From Paramecium sonneborni (lineage: Eukaryota; Ciliophora; Oligohymenophorea; Peniculida; Parameciidae): a stretch of 64,000 nucleotides of DNA. Positions within the stretch are counted from its first letter, which is position 1, and each line of letters starts with the position of its first letter. The position numbers and the translations under genes were made by a program. Location: NCBI GenBank assembly GCA_905182985.1, contig CAJJDN010000117.1:60381-124380 (forward strand). Reading direction: 5' to 3'. The notes under the pieces are model-generated. The model was not told the DNA's origin. It ran no database searches and worked only from the letters and a program-made list of their open reading frames with translations. Below are positions 48,852-62,121 of the stretch, one piece after another.

Positions 48852-50164
48852 TCAATATAATTTAATTTAAGGAAGTTTTTAAGAATCTGATTTATGATTC
48901 AATAATTTTTAGAATTCCACAGATTTAGTTCTATCTCTTGATTAATTACTTTGCTCATCAGGTTGCTCTATAATTAATTGTCGATTCAAATAATTTTTGT
49001 CTGGATTATTGAGTTCCATAAAATTTAGCAATCTTACATCATTAAGACTGATTGTTCTATTAATTTTAATGGAAGATGCTTTTGATGTGGGTGAAACAAT
49101 AGGCAAGAATCTGACACATAAATTGATGACTTTACTATTAAAAAGGCTTTTTCAGGGATCCATTAATAATTGTAGGCAAAGTACTTGTTTGTTTTATTTT
49201 TTATTATATAAGATTTTCTTTGAATCTCATTTTATCTTCTAATTATTTAATAAGATTAGGAGCATAGATGTGACAATAATCATCAATCTTATACAATTAA
49301 TTATTTACTTCAAAAACAAAAGCTGTAGTTTTCTTAAAATATTAAGTCTTTGCTGTATATTTATATAATCTAGGAATAGATGTTGATAAAGCTTCTTCAC
49401 CAAAACTATCATTTTCATACGCAATTGTTACTCTTTAGAATTTACCATCTTCATTTTCAGCATAAATCTTGAAATATTTCTTATATAAAAATACTTCAAC
49501 TTCTCCAGAGATAATAAAATAAACTTTATTGGCTTATTAATTGGCTGTATAAATTTTAACATTATTCTAAAAATATTCTTTTTTCAATTTCTTTATAAAT
49601 GGAATAAATTCAATTGGTTTAACATTTGGAAATTATATTCTAAAATATTCCACTTCTTCCTTATATTTAGCAAAATGGAATCCATAAACTGATATCTAAG
49701 AATATAATTATTAATACCTCATGGATTGAAATAAAACTTAATGATATGGCTGTGCAATCTGTTAGAGCCATAATTTTATATTTTGAATAAGCAACTTTCT
49801 TATAAATCTCTGCTTAAAAAAGATGATCTGGTGGTTATATTTTTGTTATAATTTTTTGTTTCTTCTAATCATTTTTGATCAAAGATAAAGTTCCTTCAAG
49901 TAGTATAATTACACTTTCAATGGAATCAGCTTTTATATAAATAGACAATATACTTTAATGTTTATACACCTATCCTTTTTTAAGATAGAGAAGTTAGATA
50001 TACTTAAATGCATTTTGAGTAAATGAATCTGTTTTAAAGACTTATTTATAAAAGTTAAAGAAGGGAAGACGATTGAGTTGTTGTTCATATTATGAAGCAA
50101 ATTTAGGATTGTTTAGATTTTTCAGAATTGTAATAATCGTCTCGTATTTATTTATTTCTGTCAT
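48852..50164 (-). CDS. cyclic-nucleotide-binding-domain protein
   Basis: 421 aa; introns 49696-49717 (22 nt) and 49111-49135 (25 nt). Two CNB-like folds are suggested: a first from about residue 35 (LYLKKGQVYKHQS, VIILLEGTLSLIKND) and a second from about 185 (IYTANQQANKVYFIISGEVE then YENDSFGEEALSTSIPRLYK). The second keeps FGE and a following Arg (PR), the phosphate-binding cassette hallmarks, though the PRxA part is altered to PRLYKYTA. cAMP or cGMP binding is therefore possible but uncertain. The C-terminal 110 residues are Ser/Asn-rich. No kinase or channel domain is attached. It lies 55 bp upstream of the RhoGEF gene on the same strand. Confidence 0.78.
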
Positions 50165-50263
50165 GAAAATTAATATACATCCTGAAAAGAAATTAAAAAG
50201 AATATTAAAATATTCTAACTTTTCAAAAATGCTAAATAAATGATCAAACAAGTAGACTTTGAA

Positions 50264-50434
50264 TCATTAATCTTAATTCATAACATAAAAGACATTCATA
50301 TGAAAAGAATTTAATAAACCTATATAATTATAATCTGAATCGTAAACCTAAGTATCCACAAATATTGACTTAAATTTCTCATTCTCTAAATAATTGATTT
50401 AGAACTCTTTCATATGATATTTCAAAACAATCAT
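50264..50434 (-). CDS. possible 56-aa protein
   Basis: Open frame MIVLKYHMKEFQINYLENE to FHMNVFYVMNQDQ with ATG 50434-50432 and TGA 50266-50264. Composition looks protein-like (aromatic residues spread evenly), but it is short and no family is recognised. It could be a small gene or an upstream ORF of the cyclic-nucleotide gene that starts 100 bp downstream. Confidence 0.3.
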
Positions 50435-51229
50435 TTTTTGATGTGAAATACAAATAATGTAGTTTAGAAAGCAAACAAATAACTAGAAAATATATTTAAA
50501 AGAAGAAGAAGCTTTTATTATTGTTGTTATAGTAAATCACAATAAAATTATGTATAAAAATGCTATATTGATGGTATATGCAAATCAATAAAAAAAATAA
50601 ACAGTTTATTGAAGAAGAAATTCTCTTTTGTAATTTAAAATTCTATTTTATATTACTTAAGAAACTTTAAAAAAAGATGAATCTTTATAAATCTTGTTTT
50701 TATTTTAATTATATTAATTTTTAGAAAACATTGTAATTCATGTGATAAAAATATACCTAATGAATAAATCCTGTAAGCAAAAATTTTAATCAATAACTTC
50801 TTTTTGGAAAAAACACTGATTCTAAAACTTAATTTAGACATTATTTTATATTTAAGAGAAAATAGGCTATTAATAAAAAACTTATTCTAATTCCTATTAA
50901 TAATCTCAAAACAGTTTAAGAAATATAATAAAATAACAATTAAATCAATTCAACTCAACCAATTAATAAAAATAAATCAATAAAACTTTTGTTCCTATGA
51001 ATATATCTATATTCCTTTAAAATACTCCTACGTCTTTATTAATTAATCTATAAATTATTAATTAAAATAGATTAACTCAAATAATCTAAAGCTCGCTTTT
51101 CAATCTTACCAATCTATATTGTAATATCTTTTAATTAGACTATTAATTGGAGATAAGAAATAGATAGATTAAAAATTATTGATACTTTGTTTTATTTAAA
51201 TAAACCAAAAAAATTAAATTTTTTAATTA
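50435..51229. other. 795-bp stretch without a supported gene
   Basis: A minus-strand frame from ATG 50841 (MSKLSFRISVFSKKKLLIKI) is Ile/Lys-rich, low in complexity and was not accepted. Otherwise AT-rich and empty. Confidence 0.5.
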
Positions 51230-52282
51230 TCAATATTTAAAATCTGTTTATGATAAGAATTCTTATTGTTTTTAAGTCAAATCATTTTAACAAAGTCTAT
51301 AAATATATTTTAAAGCTATTTCTGAATTGACAATCTCTTAATCAATTTAAATTTAAACTAAAATTTGAATTAAATCATTAAGCATCCTAAAATTTAATAA
51401 TTCCATTCTCTTAATTGTATAGAAAATACAACTATAAGCAATGGTACTTTAATAAAATATTGTTGTGTCATAATGTTATGAAACAAATCTTAATAAATTT
51501 AAAGTACATTTATAAATAGCTGATAATTTCATTTTCATCAATGAATTATCAATAATATTTGAGTTAATTTGTTTATAATAACGAAACTCTAAATCTCTCA
51601 TTATGTAATCAAAATTTTAAAAATAGTTGGGCATTTCTATTTAATGTTATATAGTTTATAAGATTTAAAATTAGCATTTTGCAAGTTAATCTTCAGTTAT
51701 TTTTTCGCCACTTAATTTAACAAGTTATTTAGAAGTCAAACAGTATATATCTTTCTATTTAGATGCCAAACTCAAACAACTAATTCCAGCACTTAAAAGT
51801 TCTGAATTGCTCAGACTATATGGATATTGTTGGAGAAACTTATCAAAAATAGATATGGCTAAAAAATAGGTTTCATTTGATGTATTATCATAAGAACTCA
51901 AAACATAACCCATCCAACATAAAAGACTATTTCTTTTAAGCTCACATATAGAATGTTGTCTCAAGGATTCTTAAGTCTATAAGATTTAAGATTTATTTAC
52001 ATTGATATGATCTAATTTGAGAGGATATTAAAAATGAAGATGATAGTTTTAGAACCATTACATTTATTCATAGTAAGAGTATTAAAATGGATTGGAATCA
52101 TTTTAATTCATTATTTCCTATTCATAATCATCCAAGCAGATCCATTCGAATTTAAAATTTTGTATATCCATATAATTCAATTAGGGTTTTTTCTTAGGAG
52201 TAGTCTTTTGATCAGAAATCAAAGATTTAGTCTTGAGATTATGAAAAGACTTTTCTAAATTGGTTATATCAGAGAATTACAT
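51230..52282 (-). CDS. cyclin-like protein
   Basis: 350 aa in a single exon without introns (ATG 52282-52280, TGA 51232-51230). The cyclin box lies at about residues 110-200: RQHSICELKRNSLLCWMGYV (like RxxLxxWLxxV), YFLAISIFDKFLQQYPY, LLSAGISCLSLASKQKDIYC, then KLSGEKITEDQLAKCQFQIL. The Arg/Lys/Leu/Trp residues of the box helix 1 and the FD/SIFDKFL helix are present, so binding to a CDK is plausible. A second fold (residues 215-340) is weaker. The class (mitotic, PHO80-like or other) cannot be decided. The start is 28 bp from the stop of the ankyrin gene upstream. Confidence 0.75.
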
Positions 52283-52310
52283 TTTAATTAATTTAAATTA
52301 TAAAATGACT

Positions 52311-53291
52311 TCATAATTATAATTTTCCTTTCTTCTTTCCATTTATTAATTCATAGATTTCATCATTATAGTAGATTTCTAATAATTATTTAATAGATTT
52401 CTTTTTTCTTGTTTAAACATTTAGATCAGCTCCATTTTATAAAAATAACTTAAATAATTATGGATCTTTTTATTTGATTGCCAGATGAATAGGATAATAA
52501 CCTTTATGATTTGGAGTGTTAAGAATGTCTTAAGAGATTTCTTTTTATTTAAATAAAGATTATAATTCACCAATATCCCCCTCATCAATCAATTAAAAAA
52601 AATACTTTTAAAAGTCACTTAATTTAGATTCCTTATATCTTTCTCTTAATTCTTAGAGTGTTAATTCAGAATCATGCAATCTTTAATTAACAACTTATTT
52701 AATTTATTATGTATCTCTTTAATTAGTTTGACTTGGTTGTCTTTTTAATGCAGGAAAGTAAACAAATTATTAAGATTGCTTCTATTTTTAATTATTCCTT
52801 TGAAGATCTTGAATTGAAGGATCTACTAAATATGTACCATTAAACACTTTGCAAGTATTCAATTTTGATTTAAGAACTATTTTACTAATTTTAATAGAGT
52901 TAATTCTTTACAGATGCTCTTCTAATTGATTGAGTTCTTGATCTTCATGAGAATAATCTGGTTTCTTGAAATAGAGAGGGAATCCATTAGATTTAACTTT
53001 TGATCGAAACTAAAAAGTATAATATTTAAGAAATACTTTTGATAATATTTTACCGGCCTCACCTTCAAGTTTTTAGTTTCTAGTACTTAGAGATTAGTGC
53101 AATAAATTAAGTTCTTCATTCTTCAATTAACTTACATTTAATAAATTCATTGAAACTATTCGTTAATCTATATTCCCACTTTTCAAATATTCTTGTAAAG
53201 CTCTTTTGTGAATTTAATACATTAGGTTCTCTCCAACATGTAATTTATTCTTTATTACAGGAAGTGAAGATGATTAATATAAATTACTCAT
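52311..53291 (-). CDS. protein with C-terminal ankyrin repeats
   Basis: 326 aa, single exon, start MSNLYQSSSLPVIKNKLHVG. Residues 1-220 are charged and partly helical without a known domain. The C-terminal about 90 residues contain a recognisable ankyrin unit, TPNHKGYYPIHLAIKQKDPQ then LFKLFLQNGADLNVQTRKKK, preceded by a weaker one (FFQLIDEGDIGELQSLFKQK). Ankyrin repeats mediate protein binding; partners are unknown. It sits between copine (38 bp) and cyclin (28 bp), all three on the minus strand. Confidence 0.78.
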
Positions 53292-53329
53292 TAATTTTTA
53301 TCTTAATATTTTTAATGATACATTTTTTA

Positions 53330-54967
<1,638 letters not shown>

Positions 54968-55297
54968 CAATTATTTTATATAATTATCAAATCAATTAAC
55001 AATGAACATTATCACAAACTTATCTAATTCTATAATATCAGATCCTTTTTTCTATCTTAACAAACTCTATCATACTATTCAACAACTTGATATCATAATC
55101 ATAATAGATACTGTACTATTTTATTCATTTCACTCCATTATTCTTAATTACAAAACCAATACGTTAAGCAATTTTTATAAATTACTATAATGTGTCAAAA
55201 TAAATTGTCAATATATAAATTTTTTCGAAATCAATTATTAACAAATAGAATTAGAATATACATACATATTATTACATATAATATCTTTAAATATTTT
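54968..55297. other. 330-bp intergenic stretch, nothing recognised
   Basis: AT-rich; plus-strand frames here are short and unsupported. Confidence 0.55.
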
Positions 55298-56063
55298 TCA
55301 TTTATCAATTGAATTCCATGATTAAAAGTGAAACTCTTTTGGTAATCTAAGGAGAGGCTTTGAAAAATTAGTTTTAATTATTTATTTTTAATTACTACAT
55401 TTTGCCATTTTAGCAAATTAAGATTTATTTTTATTATCTTGATCTTCCTCTTATAATTTTCCAAAACTCCAATTTTAATCATTTTGAATCACTTTAGTTT
55501 AGTTATTTTTATAAAACAAAGGGACTTAAAATTCATTTAGTTAAGGAGTAGTTATAATCGGAAATCGAGTAGATGGAGAACAAAAATCAGCAGATTTAGG
55601 AGGATATTTTGAAGCTATTTTAATATTTTGTTTTGGTGGTGAATTTTTATTCAAATTTTTAGTAACAGGATGTTCCTTTCTTTAACTTTCTTCAATTAAA
55701 GTATTTTTTTTTAATACATGATAATGAGTCATTTAAACCTATTACTTTGGGGAAAGCAAACGAGGACTTTAGATGAGAGTACCATTTGTATTGGAATTCT
55801 TTAACATTGCACTCTATTCTCTGCTAGTATCAGGAATTTCTTTCTTAAATTTATTTCTATAATACCTTTTTTGCTAATTTATTTGAATTCATATATTTAG
55901 TAAAAGGGTATTCTATAGCAGTTGATTCATATTGGCTATCCCAAGAATTCAAATCTTCACGAATTTCTTCCTTAATTAAACTACTCTTTAAAGAATCTGT
56001 TGGAAACTATGTATTTAATTTCTTTGTTAAAGTTGACTAAGTGATTTTTGCTTTCGTCTTCAT
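55298..56063 (-). CDS. hypothetical Ser/Asn/Lys-rich protein
   Basis: 247 aa; one intron at 55844-55865 (22 nt). Start MKTKAKITQSTLTKKLNTQF; contains many SP/TP-like and proline sites (SPRLLSPKQQ; ASKYPPKSADFCSPSTRFP) and ends LRLPKEFHFQSWNSIDK. Predicted to be largely disordered; the SP sites could be kinase targets. No family is recognised. Confidence 0.68.
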
Positions 56064-56346
56064 TATAAAATATAAAAAATAATTAAATAATTACTAAAAT
56101 ATATTCAATCCATTTTAATTCTCTTTTTTGAATTATAATAATTTACTGATCCAAATAATAGGAAAAACATTTAAAATGTACTAATAAATGAGATTTAATA
56201 ATATTATCTATAAAAATTTGTGTATAATGCTAAGTAAAAAGTTATAAATAATATAAATAATCATAATTGAATAGATTTATAACTGTTTTATGAATGAAAG
56301 TGAACATAAACATAATTAGACATTTGAATAGATTCATTTTTACTAA

Positions 56347-56895
56347 TCAATTTAATTACAATAATTCTATTTCTTAAATTCCTTCACTTTCAGATTCAGT
56401 TGATGATTTATTGCTTTCATCTTGAACGAATTTTTGTGATCTAAATTTGGTGGAAGTAATCTCTTAACTATTTATAAAATTTTGTGAAATTCTCATATCA
56501 AATAATAGCCCATAGAGAGAAAATAAGTTAATTAATTTCATTATACCAAAATGACTCCTGAGATTTAAAAAAAAAAAATTGTGATTAAAAGTTCTGGAAA
56601 TAGTCTTTGATTAATTAGGTACTCTTAAATTATCCCATGAATTAGAATATCATGTAAGAATAACAAATCTAAAAATATTGATTACTTATTTTACTTACAA
56701 TGACAGTATCTAATTTAATTGTGATATCTAATTTAGTTACATAGTGTATCTTGTTATTAGAATTTAATATATCAATTCCTTTATCTAAGATTGGAGAAAA
56801 ACTTTGGTTTCTTCAATGAAATATATTTTTGACAAATTTTTAATCAAGAAACTTTCTGTTGTATTTAAGAATACTTCAAATAATGACTTAATCAT
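56347..56895 (-). pseudogene. membrane-protein-like gene, probably decayed
   Basis: A minus-strand chain with plausible introns 56811-56833 (23), 56669-56698 (30) and 56594-56622 (29) gives NLNQSFSPILDKGIDILNSN, KIHYVTKLDITIKLDTVI and, at the end, SLYGLLFDMRISQNF to SESEGIQEIELL. The chain does not close: a run of 12 T (minus strand, rc of 56568-56579) sits where one base must be gained to keep frame. Upstream, the same frame continues past two TGA codons with sensible residues (SILKYNRKFLDQKFVKNIFH). A pseudogene, or a gene with a homopolymer sequencing error and missed exons. Confidence 0.4.
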
Positions 56896-57713
56896 AAAGT
56901 ATAAAAGCAGTAAAAGTATTATTCAATAAAATGTTCAATTATTAATTAATATTCATCAATTTCATTAATAATCCATCTCTATTATGCTAATATTCATAGT
57001 GATTCTTCAGAATTATCACTATTTTTTTTATAAATACTTGAATGTATTAATTATAAACAATAACCAATACTACTTATTTGACTAATTAAATCAATAGGGA
57101 TTATTCAATTCATCAGTCTTATTATTCCATTATTATAATCAATTCAAATTTTGTATGATTTTTTTATGAATACAAAAATAAATAACATTTTTTATACTTA
57201 AAATATGATATCTTTCACATTTTAAGAGAGGCCTAACTTTTTTTAATCTTAGTTTTAATAGTAAAATTTTACAGTTAACCATATTATTAATCAAAGGTAA
57301 TTAAATTACTAAATCAATAATATAAAAATAAAACTATTCTTAGCTTAATAAAAATCCAAAATGAAGAAATAATTTTCCAATTGATACTAATATTAAATGA
57401 TTCAACTTAGTTTGAAATATTTTATTAAAATAACAGATTTCTTTTATGAATGAAACTTATATAAATAAAAATTAATGTTATTACAGTTAAATGAATTTTT
57501 ACATAAAAATTGATTAATAACATAAAAGATAATGAAATTGATGTTCTGATTAAGACTGTAAAAAATTTTAAAAAATAAAAGTTTAGAACTTGTTTTGAAA
57601 TATTAATATAATGCAATAAAAATGAAAGATAATAAGAAAGAAAGAGAAAGGCAAATGGGATTTAAAACTTGAAGTTTGGAAAGTTTATAGAAGAATAAGA
57701 TGAAAGTGAGAAC
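56896..57713. other. 818-bp stretch, possible 5' remains of the decayed gene
   Basis: AT-rich with many TGA codons. Minus-strand frame pieces near 56900-57000 (NTFTAFILYDQVII) are in frame with the relic downstream but separated by TGA. Nothing intact is found. Confidence 0.45.
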
Positions 57714-58001
57714 ATGTTAAGATAAATTGTTGAATAGGAATAAAGGCAGAAATTGAGATATTAATATTTTAGGAAAGCTCGAAAAATAATAAGAACTTTT
57801 AAGTTTGAATAATAAGGAATTGAGGAGTTATATAAAAATAATGATAAGAGACATAAGCAGAATATAAAAATGGTGATAATGGAAATTTCAATAAGAAAAA
57901 GATAGAGTAAAAAAGAAAGAGTTGTAATATTAGAATTTGATATATATATTATGAATGATTTGAACTTAATATATGTAAATAAAAAGGGTAGAAATGATTG
58001 A
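57714..58001 (+). CDS. possible basic protein upstream of RPL8 (start uncertain)
   Basis: A purine-rich plus-strand frame is open from about 57490 to TGA 57999-58001. From the first in-frame ATG (57714) it gives 95 aa, MLRQIVEQEQRQKLRYQYFR to YIMNDLNLIYVNKKGRND, very rich in Lys, Arg, Glu and Gln. Coding looks likely, but the 5' part has no ATG and no accepted intron, so the start may lie in an unplaced exon. Alternatively this is the transcribed leader of RPL8, which starts 87 bp downstream. Confidence 0.35.
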
Positions 58002-58088
58002 ATGTAATAAGAAGGTTTGTAGAGTTATAATTAATGATGTTATTAAGAAATTTTAGAGTGGAAAAACAAAATTTAAAATCTTTTAAAT

Positions 58089-58947
58089 ATGGGTAAGAGA
58101 ATTAGAGCATAGAGAAAAGGAAAGTCTAACAGCGTGTTCAAGGCACATCAAAACTAAAGGGTTGGTAGCCCATAATACAGACATCTTGATTATGCTGAGA
58201 GACATGGCTATGTAAGAGGTGTGATTTCAGAAATCATCCATGATCCAGGAAGAGGTGCTCCATTGGCTAAGGTGGAATTCAATGATCCATATAAATACAA
58301 GAAAGTCACTAAACTTTTTATTGCTCCAGAAGGATCGTACACAGGATAATATATTTATTGCGGAGCTAAAGGTAAAGATAATTAATTATATTACCTTAAT
58401 AGCTCAATTAGCTACAGGAAATGTACTTCCTATTGGCTAAATTCCCGAGGGTACAGTTGTATGCAATCTGGAAGAACATCCAGGAGACAAGGGAGCTTTG
58501 GGAAGAGCTACTGGTTGTTATGCTACCATAATTGGTCATTCAGATGATGGAACAACTACTAGAGTTAGATTACCATCAGGAACTAGAAAAACTCTTAGTG
58601 CTCTTTGTAGAGCTACAGTTGGTATTTGAATATTCAATAAATTAGGATTGATTGCTGGTGGAGGTAGAACTGAAAAGCCTATTCTTAAGGCAGGAAGATA
58701 ATTCCATAAATACAGAAGACTTAGAAAATGCTGGCCAAAAGTTAGAGGTGTAGCTATGAATCCAGTCGATCATCCTCATGGTGGTGGTAATTAACAACAT
58801 ATTGGTCATCCATCTACACTCTCTAGATATGCCCCACCTGGATAAAAGGTTGGTTTAGTTGCTGCCAGAAGATCAGGTCTTCTTAGAGGTGGTGCTTAAC
58901 TTAAACAAATGGACGAAGATTTAGCAGCTTAATAAGCAAAAAAATGA
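58089..58947 (+). CDS. RPL8: 60S ribosomal protein L8 (uL2)
   Basis: 267 aa; introns 58372-58402 (31 nt) and 58622-58645 (24 nt). Matches eukaryotic L8 end to end: [100 protein letters not shown] and [15 protein letters not shown]. The histidine in the VDHPHGGG loop, needed for the peptidyl-transferase centre in the family, is present. Length is 10-12 residues more than the human protein at most. The gene uses more G/C-ending codons than its neighbours, as expected for high expression. Confidence 0.98.
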
Positions 58948-59084
58948 GATTTATTATCTATTATCGTACAATAAAAATTTAGCATCTATTATCTAACATT
59001 CGAATTTTCATTTAATCAATATATTATTATTATTATTAAACTGATCACTTATACATTTATATGTTATCTAACTAAAATTATAAT

Positions 59085-60722
59085 TCAACAATCTTTAATC
59101 TCCTCTCCATATTTATTTAAGAATTATTCATTTTCTTTTAATATATTCTCGTATATTTCTTTAGGAATCTTTTTCAACAAATTGTTAACATTATTATTAG
59201 GTTTTAACTAATCTCGAATTTTATCAATTTCATTCAATTCTTTCTAATAACTATATACTTCTCTTTTTTATTCCTAACTCAAGTATATCAATATATTTCC
59301 ATTTTTTATAGAATCAGCCATCACTTCTTGCTCTGTTTATATTACCACTTCTGTATCATTATATTTAAACCATTTCTTTAAATAGAAATTGTATTAATAT
59401 AAATAATAATGACCATGTAATATACTACCTGTATGAACAACTATTTAAGCTAATTAATAAAGATTCTTAGAAGTGTTTTGCAACTCCTAATTCAAAAACT
59501 CATAATTTAATGGAAATTGTTTATTCAATTCTTCAACTTTCTTTTAGTACTCAAACTTCAAATTTCTTAAAATAAACGCATCAAACATAGGTAATGATTC
59601 ATAATAAATCAAAACTTTCTCAAATGCTTCAGTTTGCTTATTTACTTTTATAATCATATCAATTATATACATTATTAATACACTTCCAATGTCTTTAATT
59701 GCTCTTTTATGTATTTTTCAACCTTTTGAGAAGCCTATATATCACCTAAAATAAAATCTAAATGTAAATTATTTGGAAAATAAAATTTCTCTTCAGTTTT
59801 TTCTATTTTTCTATTATTTTTTTGAATATTTCTTTCCAAAGAAAATACTAGATTTTCTGGTAACTCTTTTATTTTACGTTGGTTTTCTATGATCTCTTTA
59901 TTCAAAAAATTATATATCTAATAATTTTTTATACCCATTTCCCATAGAAATTAATGCTATTCCTCTGACTTTATAATATATTGCTTCTCTAATTATTCAT
60001 TTTAAAATATTGTCAATTTATTATGTTACTTTATGAACTGCTTATTGAGAGATAAATCTATAAGCTCCATCAACACAGCAAAATATTCGCTTACATCCAT
60101 AAAATCATTATTCTATTGAATAATATTTTTAACTTTTTTCTCTAAATTTTTTGCAGCATCATTAAATTATGACGGTTTAAAGTATTTCTAATTCGACATT
60201 ATTTAATTTGAGAATACTACCTAAAGTTCAATAATAAATTTTTTGCTGATTTAAAGTATTTCCCCAGATTAACTTGACTCTGGTATTTTATATTACAAAA
60301 TTTATTCCACTAATTTAGGATTGTAGAAGAGAAGCTATATTAGGCAATTAAGATAGCAAGTATTACCCAGGTTTTACATCCCTACTGGATAATCATCATA
60401 TTTCTTTCTTTTTGATGCTGGCTGAGTATCTTATTAATATTGTGATGCTTTTAATGCTTATTCATATTATTCATTCTCATCCAATTCCCATTAATTATAA
60501 TTCTAAACTTAAAAATCCTACATGATAATTTTTAAATACATTCTATAGCAAGGAATTTTGAGATACCTTTAAATTTTATTTATCGAGACATAAATCCGCA
60601 TAAGCTTTTTCCATTAAAGAACGATTCCATTAACACTAAGGTCCTATTTCTTCAGCTTATTCTTTTGTCCATCCTTTTTGTTAAACAAGATACTCGGTTA
60701 TTTCTTTAAATTTTTGATTCAT
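59085..60722 (-). CDS. ubiquitin-specific protease (USP family) with N-terminal UBA-like helix region
   Basis: 530 aa; introns 60503-60521 (19 nt) and 59645-59670 (26 nt); a possible 24-nt intron at 60543-60566 keeps frame either way. USPs cut ubiquitin chains with a Cys-His-Asp triad. The Cys box is PVGMQNLGNTCYLNCLIQLL at about residue 130. The His box is AQIVVHTGSILHGHYYLYQ at about 415, followed by WFKYNDTEV, where Asn/Asp complete the site. Between them lies a long helical insert. The N-terminal 50 residues (EYLVQQKGWTKEQAEEIG) resemble a UBA-type bundle. The USP25/28 group is the closest in layout, but this is not tested. It converges on RPL8. Confidence 0.88.
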
Positions 60723-61098
60723 AGTTTCCAATTAATTGAATTATTTATTAATATTAAATTTTTTGAATGAATATACATAATAAAAAAATCGAATATTCCA
60801 CACAGTTTGCTTAATGTGATCAATTTTATCTTAAGATCTGTCTGTTTTTCACATCAAGTAAATTATCACCTAATATCATAAAATTTTATCATTTTTTTTA
60901 TACATAAAATAAAAATTCAGAGAAATTTTATCAGAATTTTTTCAAAGAAAGTTGAATAATGAAATGAATTAAAATAAAAAAAATTCTCACTTAATTTCTA
61001 TTTTTTTTTTATTTATAGATTATGAAATTAAAATAATATATTTCTTAGATATGTGATTTGGATGAGTTTAATTTTAATTAATTAATTAAAAATGAAGA
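60723..61098. other. 376-bp intergenic stretch between divergent frames
   Basis: AT-rich, with T- and A-runs around 60890-61020; no gene recognised. Confidence 0.55.
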
Positions 61099-61703
61099 AT
61101 GCAACATATAAGAACAGTAAAAGAGGAAAGTGCTTTTGAAATTCCAAAAATTTAGTGTCATTTATTATTAGGAGGAGCATTAAAAAGAGTTTTACAGATT
61201 CTTGTTTTAGAAAAATCGCTAAATTCTATTTATTGGATATGCACTAATTATATTGAGATGCAAAATAAAGAGTTGCTAACTATAAAAATAATTAAAAATA
61301 AATCTTGAATATTTAAAGAGAAGGATTTGTTGTTGAAAATTTTTTCATTATGACTACTTATTTGCCACATACAATAAATATGCATGTTATTCAAGAGTAT
61401 TTTTCTGATAGAATTCCAGAAAACACCTATGTTTTGGCTTATAATTCAAACTAAAATTATAACTTTCAAACCATAAATAATTTATATTATATTTCAAATT
61501 CGAATTTACTACTTAAAAATAAAATTCTTTGGTAATATAAAATTTATCTAGGAAAAAGATTCTCTATCATTAAGTCATATTGATATCCTTAAAATGAGCC
61601 TAAATAAAAATAGCCAAATGATAATATCTTAAAACAATGTAATTCTAATAAATAAAGGGTTTTTAAACATGAATAAAATTTTTTTTTCAAAAAAATATTT
61701 TGA
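61099..61703 (+). pseudogene. decayed gene with frameshift and in-frame TGA
   Basis: From ATG 61099 the frame reads MQHIRTVKEESAFEIPKIQC and stays open to TGA near 61305. A second frame, shifted by two, then reads REGFVVENFFIMTTYLPHTI and VIQEYFSDRIPENTYVLAYN up to TGA near 61588, and the same frame continues as YPQNEPKQKQPNDNILKQCN to TGA 61701-61703. No GT..AG intron of normal size joins the first two parts. The gene has probably lost function by a frameshift and a nonsense change. The original family is not recognised. Confidence 0.45.
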
Positions 61704-62121
61704 AGATTGTTATTTGTTAATAAAAAATCTTCAAAAATCTGCATCATTAGCTAAAGAACTCAATATTCAGTATCTTTATTTTTAAAGAATAAAACAAATA
61801 CAAATTCAACCAAAACACAAATATTGATTCTTACTTGCTGCACTTGATCTAATGGTCTTTTGTTTTTTGAATTCAATTTAAATTTTCATTCTACAATACA
61901 TAAATTATAAAATATTAATTCTGTGAAAACAATTGAATTTTGATGAATTATTGCAAAATGACTCTGATCTTAGTTTGTATCTAATTAGAGGCAATTCAGT
62001 TTTAATCTTGATGTTTAAAAAGGATTTTCAAAAAATAAAAAAAATTGGGATGTATTTGAATTGAATTTAAAATATAATATGAAAAATAATAATATTGTTA
62101 TATTTTATGGCTAAATCAATT
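61704..62121. other. 418-bp intergenic stretch, nothing recognised
   Basis: AT-rich; no exon chain on either strand. Confidence 0.5.

Noticed and set aside
50653..50841. Minus-strand ORF MSKLSFRISVF...
   Set aside because: Short, Ile/Lys/Phe-rich and low in complexity, typical of AT-rich noise; no domain.
52034..52258. Plus-strand 74-codon ORF
   Set aside because: Shadow of the single-exon cyclin gene on the minus strand.
59085..60722. Two separate genes (an N-terminal small protein and a USP C-terminal half)
   Set aside because: A 19-nt intron and continuous frame join the Cys box and the His box into one complete USP.
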